This document shows positions 15,653 through 26,025 of a DNA stretch of 44,329 nt, piece by piece; positions within the stretch are counted from its first letter, which is position 1, and every line of letters starts with the position of its first letter. A program made the position numbers and the translations under genes. Source of the stretch: Gemmatimonadota bacterium. Lineage in GTDB: Bacteria; Latescibacterota; UBA2968. The stretch covers positions 1 through 44,329 of the forward strand of contig JAPOXY010000085.1 in the NCBI GenBank assembly GCA_026706845.1, in the 5' to 3' direction. A model generated the notes under the pieces. The model was not told where the DNA came from. It searched no databases and worked only from the letters and a program-made list of their open reading frames with translations.

Positions 15653-16744
15653 TTAATCTTCTGATCTCTGTCCCAAAACCTCAAGAAAATCCGCATCATC
15701 TTTTACGTCTTCAAATTCAGGAAGATTAAGGAAGAATTTATAATATCCTCCTCGATTTAAAACATTGCGCTTTGTTGTTTGTTGAGCATATCTCAGGTGA
15801 TACAAAGTCTGACTTCGATCTTTTTCGGAAGCCCAGATACAGGTGGCAAGAAAAAAATGTGACCCACCGCTATCATCTTGCTCTATAGCTATTTCCAGAA
15901 GCCGTTTGGCTTGTTTATATCTTTTTGCCCACATGAGACATGCACCCAAATCATGGGCTATCCAGGCAAGGTCAGATACGGATATTTTCTTTTTTGGGTT
16001 TATGACATTTCTCTCAACGAGAGAAATTGTCTCCTCAGAAAGCTGGTCATATTGATCCCAAAAGCTCTGCTTGCGATAAACCTCAAGTTTTGTCGTAATT
16101 GCTCCAAGCCAGAATTGTATGTAATGCTTCCATTCGGGATCCTGGTTTATCTCGCCAAGTCGATTGGCTTCCGTCATAGCTTCAGGAAATTTCTCTGCCA
16201 TTGCCGCGACCTCAGATCCTGTACGTATAAATATGCAAAGATCCTGCCGGTCAATTTGGGCAGATTCCGTTTTTCCCAAAACATTGTAGTAGAGCTTAAA
16301 CCAATCTTCGCCCTGGTTTTCTACTACCCAGCATCTTGCTTGAGTACTATCAAATAGGGTTTTTACCATGTGACCAATGGTCAGTTCCGCACGCGCCCAT
16401 TTGTAAAATGCTTTCTGTTCCTCAATTGCTTCGCTGTTCCGTCTCATAACTGCGAGCGTATCAACCAAATGCCAGTTTGACCAGAATCTCTCCTCTACAT
16501 TGGGCGCAGCATCGATATATGTTCGATGAAGAGAAATGCGTTTCTCCAATCCGTCCTGTCCCAAATATCTGTAGATGTCGTCGGCTAAGTGAACTAACTC
16601 TGGAGTCAAGTGGGAATCAATTTCAGTCTCAACTTCCAGACACATTTGGCGTAATGGAGAATCGTCAGACGATAAGGGATTGGACTGCGAGTGTTCAAGA
16701 AATTCGCTGAGTCTGATACGCATTTCTTCAATATTAAGTGGCAT
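15653..16744 (-). CDS. Helical TPR-like protein of unknown function
   Basis: This is a 363-residue soluble protein with no signal peptide. It appears all-helical, with TPR-like pairs such as ERFWSNWHLVDTLAVMRRNS, the stretch AWIAHDLGACLMWAKRYKQA, and HFFLATCIWASEKDR. The start at 16744 has AAAGGGAA upstream; an ATG at 16768 is rejected as lying before that site. The C-terminal end (FLNLPEFEDVKDDADFLEVL) resembles the ends of other TPR proteins. No enzymatic motif is visible. It lies between permease relics and the frameshifted permease. A scaffold role is possible but unsupported. Confidence 0.7.
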   Translation of the reverse strand: MPLNIEEMRIRLSEFLEHSQSNPLSSDDSPLRQMCLEVETEIDSHLTPELVHLADDIYRYLGQDGLEKRISLHRTYIDAAPNVEERFWSNWHLVDTLAVMRRNSEAIEEQKAFYKWARAELTIGHMVKTLFDSTQARCWVVENQGEDWFKLYYNVLGKTESAQIDRQDLCIFIRTGSEVAAMAEKFPEAMTEANRLGEINQDPEWKHYIQFWLGAITTKLEVYRKQSFWDQYDQLSEETISLVERNVINPKKKISVSDLAWIAHDLGACLMWAKRYKQAKRLLEIAIEQDDSGGSHFFLATCIWASEKDRSQTLYHLRYAQQTTKRNVLNRGGYYKFFLNLPEFEDVKDDADFLEVLGQRSED

Positions 16745-16785
16745 TGTTGTTCCCTTTCTGCATCGCACGATGCCAGGTCTTCGGC

Positions 16786-16844
16786 TATGCCAGTGGTTTT
16801 CCCCAGACTACTCTCGTCTGCGATTGGAAACTGAGAACGCCTTC
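16786..16844 (-). repeat. 59-bp repeat, copy 1 (tail of a lost gene)
   Basis: It matches 21912-21970 at 54 of 59 positions. On the minus strand both copies read as a C-terminal peptide, EGVLSFQSQTRVVWGKPLA here, ending at a stop (TAG here, TAA in copy 2). Most differences fall where they would in coding sequence. The parent gene is absent from the window. Confidence 0.65.
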
Positions 16845-16913
16845 ATCATCAGCAAAGTCCGATAGAATGCTCGATAGCTACGATGCCGCCGATACACGAT
16901 ACCTGTCTCCTGG

Positions 16914-19399
16914 TCAGTTGTGTCGCAGTGCTATGACTGGATTTGCCAGGGACGCCCTAACAGCCTGGTACCCCACTGTTAAAAGTGCGATCAACGCCGA
17001 TAGAATACCGTTCAACACGAATAGATCCCATCCCATTGCTGTCCGATAGGCGAAGTTTTGCAACCATCCATCACCCAGTAGGCCATCGGCCAGGCGATCA
17101 AGTTGGCCACAACCACAAGCTTCAAGAACTCTTTGGACAGCATTGTCACGATGTTCAACGACGAAGCACCCAACACCTTGCGTACACCGATCTCTTTGGT
17201 TCGCCGTTCCGCTGTGAATGCGGCAAGACCAAAAAGCCCCAGGCAAGCTACCAGAATAGCCAGTCCAGAGAAGATGTGGAACATTTGTCCCAAGCGCGTC
17301 TCGGCTTCGTAAGCCAGGGCGAGTCGATCATCCAGAAACTCGAACTCAAATGGCGCGTCCGGCACAAAGCGATGCCACGTCTGTTCGAGAAATTTTATGG
17401 TTGATGGCAAATCTTTGGTATCGATTCGGAGTGCTAAATGTCGAAACCAGCCTCGGCGAAAGTAGATGCCGGTTGGCCCTATCTTTTCGTGTAAAGAACC
17501 CAACTGAAAATCCTCTATCACGCCGACGACTGTCAATTCGCCTCTCCAGAATTTCGCGGTCATCTGGCGACCGATAGGACCTGTTCTTGACGCTAAGCCA
17601 TCACCTTTCCATCCCAACATCTGGATCGCTGATTCCGTAAGCAACATATCCATATTCCGCTGATCGATTGTAGGCCCGTGAGGAATCGCATTCTCTGTGA
17701 TACGTCCTGCGACCAGGTCAATCTCAAAGGTATCCAGAAAATCTTCATCCACCTCCTGCATCGGTATGAACAGAACATCCATATTGGCATCTCCTTTCGG
17801 ATGAAGATCCCGCAAGGGTGGGCCTCCTTCCACCGTCATTCCACCTTCTCCAGTCATTCCGCGTGTCCCCATGGTAAACCGATATGCCGTAGCTTTTAGT
17901 ACGCTCGGATGCGCCAGGAATGCCTGCTTTACTGTCTCGTATCTGACAGCGAGATGTTTCAGGTAGTCAGATTCTGTTCTTGCGTGGCGAGCAAAAATTG
18001 GCATCACGATGATCTGATCGCTGCGATAGCCGAGGTTTTTAGTTCGAAGATATGAGAGTTGCTGGGAAACAGCGTCCGTACTAATCATCAGTAGAATCGA
18101 CAGCGCGAACTGAAACACCACAAGCCCTCGCCGCAACCAGACGCCACTCGCGCCTGATTGTAAGTCGGCTTTAAGTACATTACCTGGATGAAAGGCCGAG
18201 AGAAGGAATGCCGGATAGCTCCCGGCCAGTAGGGTAGTCAGAAGCCATATACCCACCAATGCAAACCACAACGAGGCGTCCATTTCCAGAGCCAAATCGC
18301 GGCCCATAAATCCGCTGAACCAGGGCAAGGTCAATTCGGCCAACGCCAGGCCCAGTACCATAGCCAGAAGCGTCAGCAGCATTGATTCTCCGAGGAATTG
18401 CAGGAACAACTGTCTCTTGAAGGCGCCAACGACTTTGCGCAAGCCCACTTCTCGTGCCCGTCTGGCAGAACGGGCGGTGGATAGATTCGTATAATTGATA
18501 CACGCAATCGCCATCATAAAGATGCCCACTGCGGTAAGCATCATGACATGGTGAATATTCCCGTTACTCTCTATGCCATAGTCCACGATCGAATACAGAT
18601 GCGATTCTGTCATAGGCTGAAGGTGATATGCGGCCATTGACTTCATATCTTCGCCGAGATACCGCGCGATAGAATTCGACATCTTGCGTTCGAGTGCCTC
18701 GACATCTGTTCCGGATTTGAGCCGAATAAATGTTGGGAAACCAGTAAACGCTGATCTGCGCAGCCAGTCGTCCCACAGGTTAAATGATCCTGGCGTGCAA
18801 TGCACCATCTCCAGATGAAGCGTGGAAGTTTTGGGTAGGTCTCTCAGTACGCCCAGGATTTGATACTCTCCTCTGACTGAGGTTTTATCAAACCGGATCA
18901 CCTTGCCTACCGGATTCTCTCGACCAAAGATTCGTCTGGCCGCCGATTCCGTTAACATTGCGGTGTATGGGGTTTTGGAAAGTGCCTGAATATCGCCTGA
19001 CACGGATGACAGGCCGAACATCTCGAAGAATCCAGCATTCACCAGGTTGACAGACAGATCAAATATTTTGTCCTCAGACCGAGCCACAACGTCTCTGGTA
19101 GATATCTTGGCCGATAATTCTACTTCCGGGAAATCCCGCACGAGAGCCGGTCCCAGTCTGCCCGATGTCGCCCAGCTAAAAGTCGATCCCGATCCCCCCG
19201 CCTTCGGTGTCTCTCGAATCACGCGATAAATGCGATCCGCTTCAGGGTAGTCTTGATCGTAGCTTAATTCATACTGAACGAATAAGTAGATTACGATAAA
19301 ACAAGCTAGCCCGACGGCCAGTCCGCAGAGGCTGATGAACGAATAGAGCTTATGCCGAAGCAGATTCCGAAAAGCGACCGTCAAGTAATTCTTGAACAT
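16914..19399 (-). pseudogene. FtsX/MacB-type ABC permease A, frameshifted near its 3' end
   Basis: The frame from 19399 encodes an N-terminal membrane helix, a MacB periplasmic domain (about 40-240), a first FtsX domain with RRAREVGLRKVVGA, a second periplasmic domain and a second FtsX domain with RRTKEIGVRKVLGAS. It then shifts after AYWVMDG and stops at 17012. The expected end (WLQNFAYRTAM through NPVIALRHN) continues in another frame to 16914. At the break, minus-strand GATGGATGG is one GATG unit short of what the paralogues require. Adding 4 bp restores 829 residues, against 803-825 for the others. The family forms efflux or lipoprotein-related transporters with an ATPase, none of which is encoded nearby. 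Loss of the last membrane helix probably inactivates it, unless the tract length varies between cells. Confidence 0.85.
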
Positions 19400-19413
19400 C
19401 ACATCCCCCTGAT

Positions 19414-21891
19414 CTATTCTGTCCGCAATGCGTTTATTGGATTGGTTGTCGCCGCTCTGAAAGCATGGAAACTGATTGTCGTGAGAGAAGCGACGATCGT
19501 AATAATTCCGCTTAAAAGAAATGGCTCTATGCCCAATTGAATCCGGTAAGGAAAGCTCTCAAGCCAGCGGCTCAGGAGATAGAATGCGATCGGCAAAGCA
19601 ATGAGATTTGAAGCGACGATCAACTTCGAAAACTCGCTGAAGAGCAATAGTACGATGTTTGATACAGAGGCGCCCAGGACCTTTCGTACGCCGATCTCTC
19701 GGGTTCGAAGTTGAATCATGAAGGATGAGAGACCGACGAGTCCTAAACAAGCAACGAAGATGGCGATTAAAGAAAATGTGCCGAAGATCTGGCCCAGTCG
19801 TATTTCTTCTCTATAGTAAAAATCCAAACGCGCATCAAGGAATTCATAGTCGAACGGACGCTGAGGGAGAAAACGGTGCCAGGTTTCTTTGAGGAATTCC
19901 AGGGTTTCGGGCACACCCTCTGATGCGATCTTCAGATGCAGGATTTTCATATTCCAGTGTTCTGTTGTGAATACGGCTGGCTCGATTTCCTCATGAAGCG
20001 TGCGTAAATGAAAGTTTTTCACAACGCCGATGATCGTTCCTCTCGTTCGTCCTGCCCATTCAAATGACTGTCCGACGGGATGAGTCAATCCCAGACGCTT
20101 TACGGCGGCTTCGTTGAGAATGAAGTACTCCTCTTGTCCCGTCCTGATTCGTTCTCGATGTGCGATGGCCGTGTACTCCCTTGGGAACGTCTTCCCATCC
20201 ACGAACGGAATTTCATACAGATCGAAAAAATCCTCATCCACTGGAAATGTCCGCATCTCCAAAAATTCAGCCATCTCTGGCGTTCTGAATTTATAGTGTG
20301 CTGACCAGTCCTGTAGATAAAATCGCGACGTTGAAGCCTTCAGAACATTGGGGTGCTCGAGGAAGCCCTGCTTTATCGTCTGAAACCGTTTTTTTAACTG
20401 GGTCCCGAGTGGTCCAAGCTCTTCGACGCTACCGGCTACCTGGAAAATTGGCAACAGGACAATATGGTCTCTATTGAACCCAAATTGCGTGCGGATAAAA
20501 GATAGCTGGCTGGATATCACCAGGGTGCCCACAATCAGAATGCTGGATATTGAGAACTGAAGGATGACCAGCACTTTTCGAAGTCGGCCTCTTTTGCTCG
20601 ATCCAAGCTGAGGGACGCCCTTGAGGGTACTCGCCGGTTGGAAACCAGAGAGGAAAATGGCCGGATAGAGTCCCGCCGTAAGGCCGACAATCAAAGCCAG
20701 TCCGAGTGACGAAACTGCAATCGAGGGGAAGTCTCCTGAACTGATGAACAGAGGTCGGTCGATAAAGGATCGGAATACAGGTAGCGTGAGCACAGTTAGA
20801 ACAAAGGCGACCAGTAGCGCAAGTAGGGACAGCAGCAGGGACTCCCCTAAGAATTGCCTGATCAGTTGGCCCCGGGTTGCTCCTACAACCTTTCGCAGTG
20901 CGACCTCTCTGTTTCGGCTGATCGACAGGGCCGTGGACAGATTCACGAAATTCATTGCGGCAATGACGAGAATAAGGACTCCGATGAGCGAGGCTTGCTC
21001 CACGGTTCCCAGGCTCCCATACGGCCGCTTGATGATATAGCTGAATGTCTGTTTGAGAATGCCGAATCGGTCTCCCGAGAGCAGATAAATGTCGGTTACA
21101 CGCTGAAGATGATAGGCATTGGTCCTCGCAATCTCCTCGCCCATATGTCTCAGCATTGCGTCATTCAGCTTTGCTTCAAGGCTCTTCAAAGAGGCGGTTT
21201 CGGAAAGGCGCAAATAGATCTCAACGCGAGCGGCTCCCCGTGGAAGCCATGTGTCCCAGTATCTGAATTCATTCCTCAGACTCTCCGGAGAGACGAGAAA
21301 ATCAAAAAAGATCGTAGATGTATTCGGGATATCCTTCAGAACACCTGCCACACAGTATTCCCCTCCGAATAAGTAGTTTTCTACTGAAAGGACCTGACCG
21401 ATGGGGTTCTCGCTTCCAAAGAATCTTTGAGCTGCGGATTGCGTTACCAGGATTGATCCCGGTTCCCTGAGCACCCGCTGGGCTGGTCCTCCGGTATGGA
21501 TGGGAAAGTGAAACGTCTCCAGAAGCCCTTCATCGGCCAGACATAAGATCTGTTCAAACACCCTGTCTTGATATTTTATCCAGGCGTCACGGCGATGCAG
21601 ACGGACGACTTGATTTACTTCTGGCATTTCTTCCCGAATAACCAGGCCAAGCGCGCCAGACAGTCGCTCTGAGTATGTGGATTGACCCTGTTCGGATCGC
21701 GTCTCTCGTAAGACGCGGTAGAGCAGATGAGAATCTTTGTGAGAGCGGTCATAACTAAACTCATGCTGGACAAAGAGCGCGATAAGCATCACAGTGGTCA
21801 TTCCTATGGCAAGTCCCGCGATATTCAATACAACATATTGCTTGTTTTTCAGCATATACCGAATCAAGACTGCGATATAGTTCTTCAGCAT
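19414..21891 (-). CDS. FtsX/MacB-type ABC permease B
   Basis: This 825-residue inner-membrane protein has two MacB-like periplasmic domains and two FtsX domains. Conserved cytoplasmic motifs are RNREVALRKVVGATRG in the first half and LRTREIGVRKVLGAS in the second. The gene ends in NPINALRTE, 11 bp before permease A begins. The ATG at 21891 has GGAG upstream. The fused two-half layout is like acidobacterial-type orphan permeases. No ABC ATPase gene is adjacent, so it must borrow one or act alone. The exported substrate is unknown. It is intact. Confidence 0.9.
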   Translation of the reverse strand: MLKNYIAVLIRYMLKNKQYVVLNIAGLAIGMTTVMLIALFVQHEFSYDRSHKDSHLLYRVLRETRSEQGQSTYSERLSGALGLVIREEMPEVNQVVRLHRRDAWIKYQDRVFEQILCLADEGLLETFHFPIHTGGPAQRVLREPGSILVTQSAAQRFFGSENPIGQVLSVENYLFGGEYCVAGVLKDIPNTSTIFFDFLVSPESLRNEFRYWDTWLPRGAARVEIYLRLSETASLKSLEAKLNDAMLRHMGEEIARTNAYHLQRVTDIYLLSGDRFGILKQTFSYIIKRPYGSLGTVEQASLIGVLILVIAAMNFVNLSTALSISRNREVALRKVVGATRGQLIRQFLGESLLLSLLALLVAFVLTVLTLPVFRSFIDRPLFISSGDFPSIAVSSLGLALIVGLTAGLYPAIFLSGFQPASTLKGVPQLGSSKRGRLRKVLVILQFSISSILIVGTLVISSQLSFIRTQFGFNRDHIVLLPIFQVAGSVEELGPLGTQLKKRFQTIKQGFLEHPNVLKASTSRFYLQDWSAHYKFRTPEMAEFLEMRTFPVDEDFFDLYEIPFVDGKTFPREYTAIAHRERIRTGQEEYFILNEAAVKRLGLTHPVGQSFEWAGRTRGTIIGVVKNFHLRTLHEEIEPAVFTTEHWNMKILHLKIASEGVPETLEFLKETWHRFLPQRPFDYEFLDARLDFYYREEIRLGQIFGTFSLIAIFVACLGLVGLSSFMIQLRTREIGVRKVLGASVSNIVLLLFSEFSKLIVASNLIALPIAFYLLSRWLESFPYRIQLGIEPFLLSGIITIVASLTTISFHAFRAATTNPINALRTE

Positions 21892-21911
21892 GAAGCGATC
21901 TCCGGAAGTCT

Positions 21912-21970
21912 TATGCCAGTGGCTTTCCCCAGACTACTTTCGTCTGTAATTGGAAACTGAGAATGCCTTC
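21912..21970 (-). repeat. 59-bp repeat, copy 2 (tail of a lost gene)
   Basis: It is the partner of 16786-16844 (54 of 59 identical). It fills most of the 94-bp gap between permeases B and C and reads EGILSFQLQTKVVWGKPLA and then TAA on the minus strand. It lies just upstream of permease B; copy 1 lies just upstream of the TPR-like gene. Confidence 0.65.
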
Positions 21971-21985
21971 GTCTTGCCTCTCCGG

Positions 21986-24397
21986 TCACTCATAACGCAG
22001 CGCATCAACTGGATTGGCGCGTGCAGCGCGGATGGCTTGAAAGCTGATGGTGCAGAATGCGATCACAAGCACCAGCAGGCTTCCGGCGAGAAAAACGCCT
22101 GGATCCAGATCAATTCGGTAGGCAAAACGGTCCAGCCAGGACCGGGTGAAGAGATATGCGGCAGGCCATGCCAGCAGACTTGCGATGATGATGAGCACTG
22201 CAAATTCCTTCAGGAGGAGAGTTAGAATATCGCCAGACGATGCTCCAAGGACTTTGCGAACGCCGATTTCTTTGGTGCGAACTTCTGTGGTGTAGGCAAT
22301 CAGGCCCAAAAGCCCCAGACAGGCGACAAAAATGGCCAGGCCCGAAAGATAAGTGAAGGCCGTCTGAGTACGCATTTCGCCGCGGTAGAAGTTGTTTAAA
22401 AAATCATCGACAAAGAGGAATTTGAAGGCGTGAGCCGGTACAAAGTCCTTCCAGACTGATGCGAGAAAGTCCAGTGTTTTGGGCAGGTTGTCCATACGCA
22501 CTTTCACGGTGACATAATCGTACTCGGGTCGATATACAAGCATCAGGGGTCGCACGGGATTGTGCAGACTGCTGTTGTGAAAGTCTTTGAAAATACCGAT
22601 GACAATGAAATCCCTACCCCAAACGCGCAGGACGGTACCCGGTTTTGCGCCGCCCAGTGCCTGAGCGGCTGTTTCGTTCAGGAGTAAGTTTAATTGATCC
22701 TTGTCAGTTAGGGTCAATGGTCTGCCTTCGAGGATGGGGATGCCATAGACCTCGGTAAATTTGTGATCCACCGACAGGTAGTGGACATTCACAGAATCTG
22801 CGTGGTCCAGCCGTCTGACCAACCAGCGGTCAGTATTATTTTCATAACCGGGCGGAGCCAGAGAAACGGTCGCGCCCAGAACGTCGGGACTTGCTTCAAA
22901 ACGGTCTCGAATGCTTTCAAAGTGCTTGCGTAAGCGTCGGTCTTCTTTAATCAGGGGCATTGTAATTAAGCCCTCTTTTGCAAACCCGAGGTCGCGTGTG
23001 CGAATATAGTTTGTTTGCTGCCAGGCAATGAGGGTACCGATGACGAGGGCTACCGAAATGGCAAATTGGAAAATGACCAGACTCCGTCGGAGTTGGGACC
23101 GTCCGCCGATCTTCTGTCCTGATCCCTTTAGAACTTGTACAGCAGCAAAAGATGATAAGAACACCGCTGGGTAGATACCGGCAGTTAGACCGACAAAAAG
23201 TGCGAGCAATGCAGCACCGACGACAGACCAGATGTTTATTTGTAAAGAAGAAATTAGCAGGTTGTTGACTGTGGGAAGGGTAAGCTCGACAATGGCAAGT
23301 GCCAAAATAGCCGATATCCCGGCGAGGAGAATTGTCTCTCCGAGAAACTGGACGACAAGCTGGGCGCGTGTGGATCCCACGGCCTTGCGCACACCAACTT
23401 CCAGGGCGCGGTTCGCTCCCCGTGCTGTGGAAAGGTTTACGAAATTGACACATGCCAGTGCCAAAATGATTGCTCCTATAAGGCCAAAAGTATAGCAGCG
23501 GTTGATGTCCCCCTGCACAAGACCGTCCTGTTGGTCCAACACATCCATCTGTAATTGGAAATCGCGTCGGGCATACAAATGCTGATGACGCAAGGGCATA
23601 AGGTCGTAGGTGTCACGCGGGTCTGCGCCATTGCCCAGATGACGGCGTGCAAAATCATGGAGTTTGGAACGAAGAGATGATAGAGAGGCATCGGGCGCGA
23701 GCCGAACAAAGGTTTTCAGAACAAGGAATTTTGTTGCGGGATACCACTGCCTTCTCCATGGTGGACTTCCGGGTCCTGAGGTTCCTTCATAAGTGATTAA
23801 CAGGTCAAACACAAACTCACCCGATGTAGCAGCCGGCTGGTCTCGGAGAATACCACCGATGTAGAAGTCGCCTTCCACCCACTTGTAGTAAATCTTGAGC
23901 GTTCGCCCGATAACTTCAGTGGTGCCAAAGAGCTTTTGTGCAAAACTTTCTGTGATATAGACGGATCCAGGTGTTAATTCGGGTGGCTGGCTTCCGTCAA
24001 TTAATGGGAAGGTGAAAAAGCGCAGGAAATTGGAGTCGGCCACAGTACCGCGCACATCAAAGCCGCGATCTTCAAGACCAGCCCACATGGGCCGCGTGAT
24101 GAAGTGGGTCATATCCTCAATTTCGGGCAATTCATCGACAAGTGTGGAGCCAGCCCGATATTGAGTGCCGAATGGATAGTATGGCAGGCCGCCACCTGAT
24201 GGGTGTACAAATCGCATTACGCGATGAATACGGTCTATGTCCCGATGATAGGCGTCATAGCTGAACTCGTGCTGCAAGAACAGACCGACGAGGATACAAG
24301 CTGCCATCCCCACGGCAAGACCAAGGATGTTGACGAGCGTGTAAAGGCGGTGTCGAAAAAGATTGCGGAAAGATGTGCGGAGATAACTCAAAATCAT
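21986..24397 (-). CDS. FtsX/MacB-type ABC permease C
   Basis: This 803-residue inner-membrane protein has the same two-half architecture as its neighbours. It begins ILSYLRTSFRNLFRHRLYTL and carries NRALEVGVRKAVGSTR in the first FtsX domain and VRTKEIGVRKVLGAS in the second, ending NPVDALRYE. The first periplasmic domain includes ITESFAQKLFGTTEVIGRTL, the conserved region before TM2. It starts at 24397 with GAGG upstream. It is intact and is the best template for the collapsed relic at 15547-15618. Substrate and ATPase partner are unknown. Confidence 0.9.
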   Translation of the reverse strand: MILSYLRTSFRNLFRHRLYTLVNILGLAVGMAACILVGLFLQHEFSYDAYHRDIDRIHRVMRFVHPSGGGLPYYPFGTQYRAGSTLVDELPEIEDMTHFITRPMWAGLEDRGFDVRGTVADSNFLRFFTFPLIDGSQPPELTPGSVYITESFAQKLFGTTEVIGRTLKIYYKWVEGDFYIGGILRDQPAATSGEFVFDLLITYEGTSGPGSPPWRRQWYPATKFLVLKTFVRLAPDASLSSLRSKLHDFARRHLGNGADPRDTYDLMPLRHQHLYARRDFQLQMDVLDQQDGLVQGDINRCYTFGLIGAIILALACVNFVNLSTARGANRALEVGVRKAVGSTRAQLVVQFLGETILLAGISAILALAIVELTLPTVNNLLISSLQINIWSVVGAALLALFVGLTAGIYPAVFLSSFAAVQVLKGSGQKIGGRSQLRRSLVIFQFAISVALVIGTLIAWQQTNYIRTRDLGFAKEGLITMPLIKEDRRLRKHFESIRDRFEASPDVLGATVSLAPPGYENNTDRWLVRRLDHADSVNVHYLSVDHKFTEVYGIPILEGRPLTLTDKDQLNLLLNETAAQALGGAKPGTVLRVWGRDFIVIGIFKDFHNSSLHNPVRPLMLVYRPEYDYVTVKVRMDNLPKTLDFLASVWKDFVPAHAFKFLFVDDFLNNFYRGEMRTQTAFTYLSGLAIFVACLGLLGLIAYTTEVRTKEIGVRKVLGASSGDILTLLLKEFAVLIIIASLLAWPAAYLFTRSWLDRFAYRIDLDPGVFLAGSLLVLVIAFCTISFQAIRAARANPVDALRYE

Positions 24398-24455
24398 TTT
24401 GGCCTCATTCTGAATTGTGAGAACATTGCTTTTTTAACGCTCTAATAGCCAATAA

Positions 24456-25079
24456 TTATTTTCCACCCGAAGCTATGAATATACCGATGCTGGCAAACTC
24501 GCTGCCACAACTCGACTGCGCTTCGCAACACGTACCGATGCTGTCAATATATATGTCTCTCAGTCCCGCGCTCTGAAACCATTCTGCGATATCTGCTCTT
24601 TTGAAACCCATCCAGCGGTCGTGGTGTTCTTCTCGCAAGAAGTCGAATTCGTGTTCGTCCAGGTCCGTGATTACCAGTTTACCGGCAGGCTTCAGGATTC
24701 GGACCATTTCTGCGATTGCTTCTGACGGGGATTCAACATGGTGGAGATACATGTTGGCAAAAGCATAATCAACTGTTGCATTGGGTATGGGCAAGTTTTG
24801 GGCTTGTCCAACGCGATAGTCAATCGTCTCAATGTCCGCAAATTTTCTCTTCATTTCTTTTAAAATTGCTTCAGACTGGTCAACTGCAATGACCTGAAGT
24901 CCCTTCTGTATCAGACCTTCGGAGATAAAGCCTGTGCCCGCGCCGATGTCAGCGGCAGTTTTGCCTTTTTGGACAGCAGCGGTAGAAAGTGCTTCTTCCC
25001 TGACTTCATCGGAGAAGAAACTTTCGCGCATTTCGTCCCAGTCCTGAGCAACGCGATCAAAGTAGTCCTTACTGTTCAT
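24456..25079 (-). CDS. Class I SAM-dependent methyltransferase with a C-terminal cysteine cluster
   Basis: This 207-residue cytoplasmic protein has a Rossmann-type SAM-binding domain: motif I DIGAGTG (44-50), an acidic residue in VIAVDQSEA (motif II), and the motif IV/V region DYAFANMYLHHVESP. It resembles UbiE/COG2226 methyltransferases. Three cysteines, C184, C185 and C191 in CCEAQSSCGSE, sit near the C-terminus in a conserved-looking segment. They could bind a metal or a thiol-reactive substrate, as arsenic methyltransferases do with other cysteines, but this is only a possibility. It lies 30 bp downstream of another methyltransferase gene, so the two may be co-transcribed. Confidence 0.88.
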   Translation of the reverse strand: MNSKDYFDRVAQDWDEMRESFFSDEVREEALSTAAVQKGKTAADIGAGTGFISEGLIQKGLQVIAVDQSEAILKEMKRKFADIETIDYRVGQAQNLPIPNATVDYAFANMYLHHVESPSEAIAEMVRILKPAGKLVITDLDEHEFDFLREEHHDRWMGFKRADIAEWFQSAGLRDIYIDSIGTCCEAQSSCGSEFASIGIFIASGGK

Positions 25080-25109
25080 TAGTGTTTATTCCTTGTGATA
25101 AAAGGTGAA

Positions 25110-25913
25110 TCAGGAATACCTGAATAGATGGGTTTGCCATCTCGATAAGGGGCTTTGTTGCGTTTGATTGAACAGCTTCAAAGAGGCTCGAGCGTCCAGG
25201 CTTTCAGATGGTTGCAATGGGTTGCAAAAGGTGTATTCGAGTCCACCTCTGTCTTCTTCAAGCGCGTATGATTCCAAACAGTGCATCAGGTCTGGTCGCG
25301 CAAGATCAAATGGAACACAATCCGTGGTCGCCAGAACGCCTTCGTGATGGAATCCCGGGACGTCTTTCTCCAGGTTGGTAATCCGCGGCATGCCGTACTG
25401 ATAGGAGATGCTGAGGAATACACAACCCCCGCTTACCAGGAATTCTCTGGCACCGCGCAGAACGATTCTTCTGTATTCGAATCCGTCATCGTTCTCGCTG
25501 GATGGTGGGTTGGCCAGGATAAAATTCACTTTTCCTTTCAGGCTTTCCAGTTCACGTCGGTCCGTGTCGGAAAATGGCTCGAAGGAGTCAGAGCGCATGA
25601 ATTTGGTTTTGGCTTCGACCCTGTTCAATCGCGCGTTCTCGCTGGCTGTCGCCACGTCTTCTTCAGAGATGTCGAATCCAACTATGCGGTTCACTTCGGG
25701 AATTCGACTGGCAGCGATGGAGAGACATCCGCCGCCACATCCCCAATCGATTCCAATACCGTGAAGCAGGTGTTTGTGTACACCGATTGCCTCAATTGAG
25801 ATACGAGTGGCTGGGGTAATAGGAGACGTTTCGGGTGGATGCTGAAGCGTGATTTCTCCAAGTCCATACGTCGCGTCATCTCTTAGAGTGGTCTGGTGTG
25901 ACGAGTGTTTCAT
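25110..25913 (-). CDS. MTS-type methyltransferase (NPP motif)
   Basis: This 267-residue cytoplasmic protein carries motif I as DWGCGGGCLSIAAS (about 56-69), an acidic GFDISEEDVATASENARLN segment (79-97), and the catalytic-type NPPS (135-138). That motif is used by methyltransferases acting on planar nitrogen atoms, such as guanine or adenine in RNA and glutamine in release factors (the MTS and PrmA/PrmC-like groups). Which substrate is used here cannot be told. It lies upstream of, and in the same direction as, the second methyltransferase gene. The start is at 25913, with AAGAAG upstream. Confidence 0.85.
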   Translation of the reverse strand: MKHSSHQTTLRDDATYGLGEITLQHPPETSPITPATRISIEAIGVHKHLLHGIGIDWGCGGGCLSIAASRIPEVNRIVGFDISEEDVATASENARLNRVEAKTKFMRSDSFEPFSDTDRRELESLKGKVNFILANPPSSENDDGFEYRRIVLRGAREFLVSGGCVFLSISYQYGMPRITNLEKDVPGFHHEGVLATTDCVPFDLARPDLMHCLESYALEEDRGGLEYTFCNPLQPSESLDARASLKLFNQTQQSPLSRWQTHLFRYS

Positions 25914-26025
25914 CGGGGCTTCTTTCTGTAAGGGAAAGTAATCAAGGTCTCTTGATCACTGCCATAATGTGAAGAAAGAGAAGGCTCTGTCTCAAGTCTC
26001 TGTATTGCATCAATAAGCGACCGGA

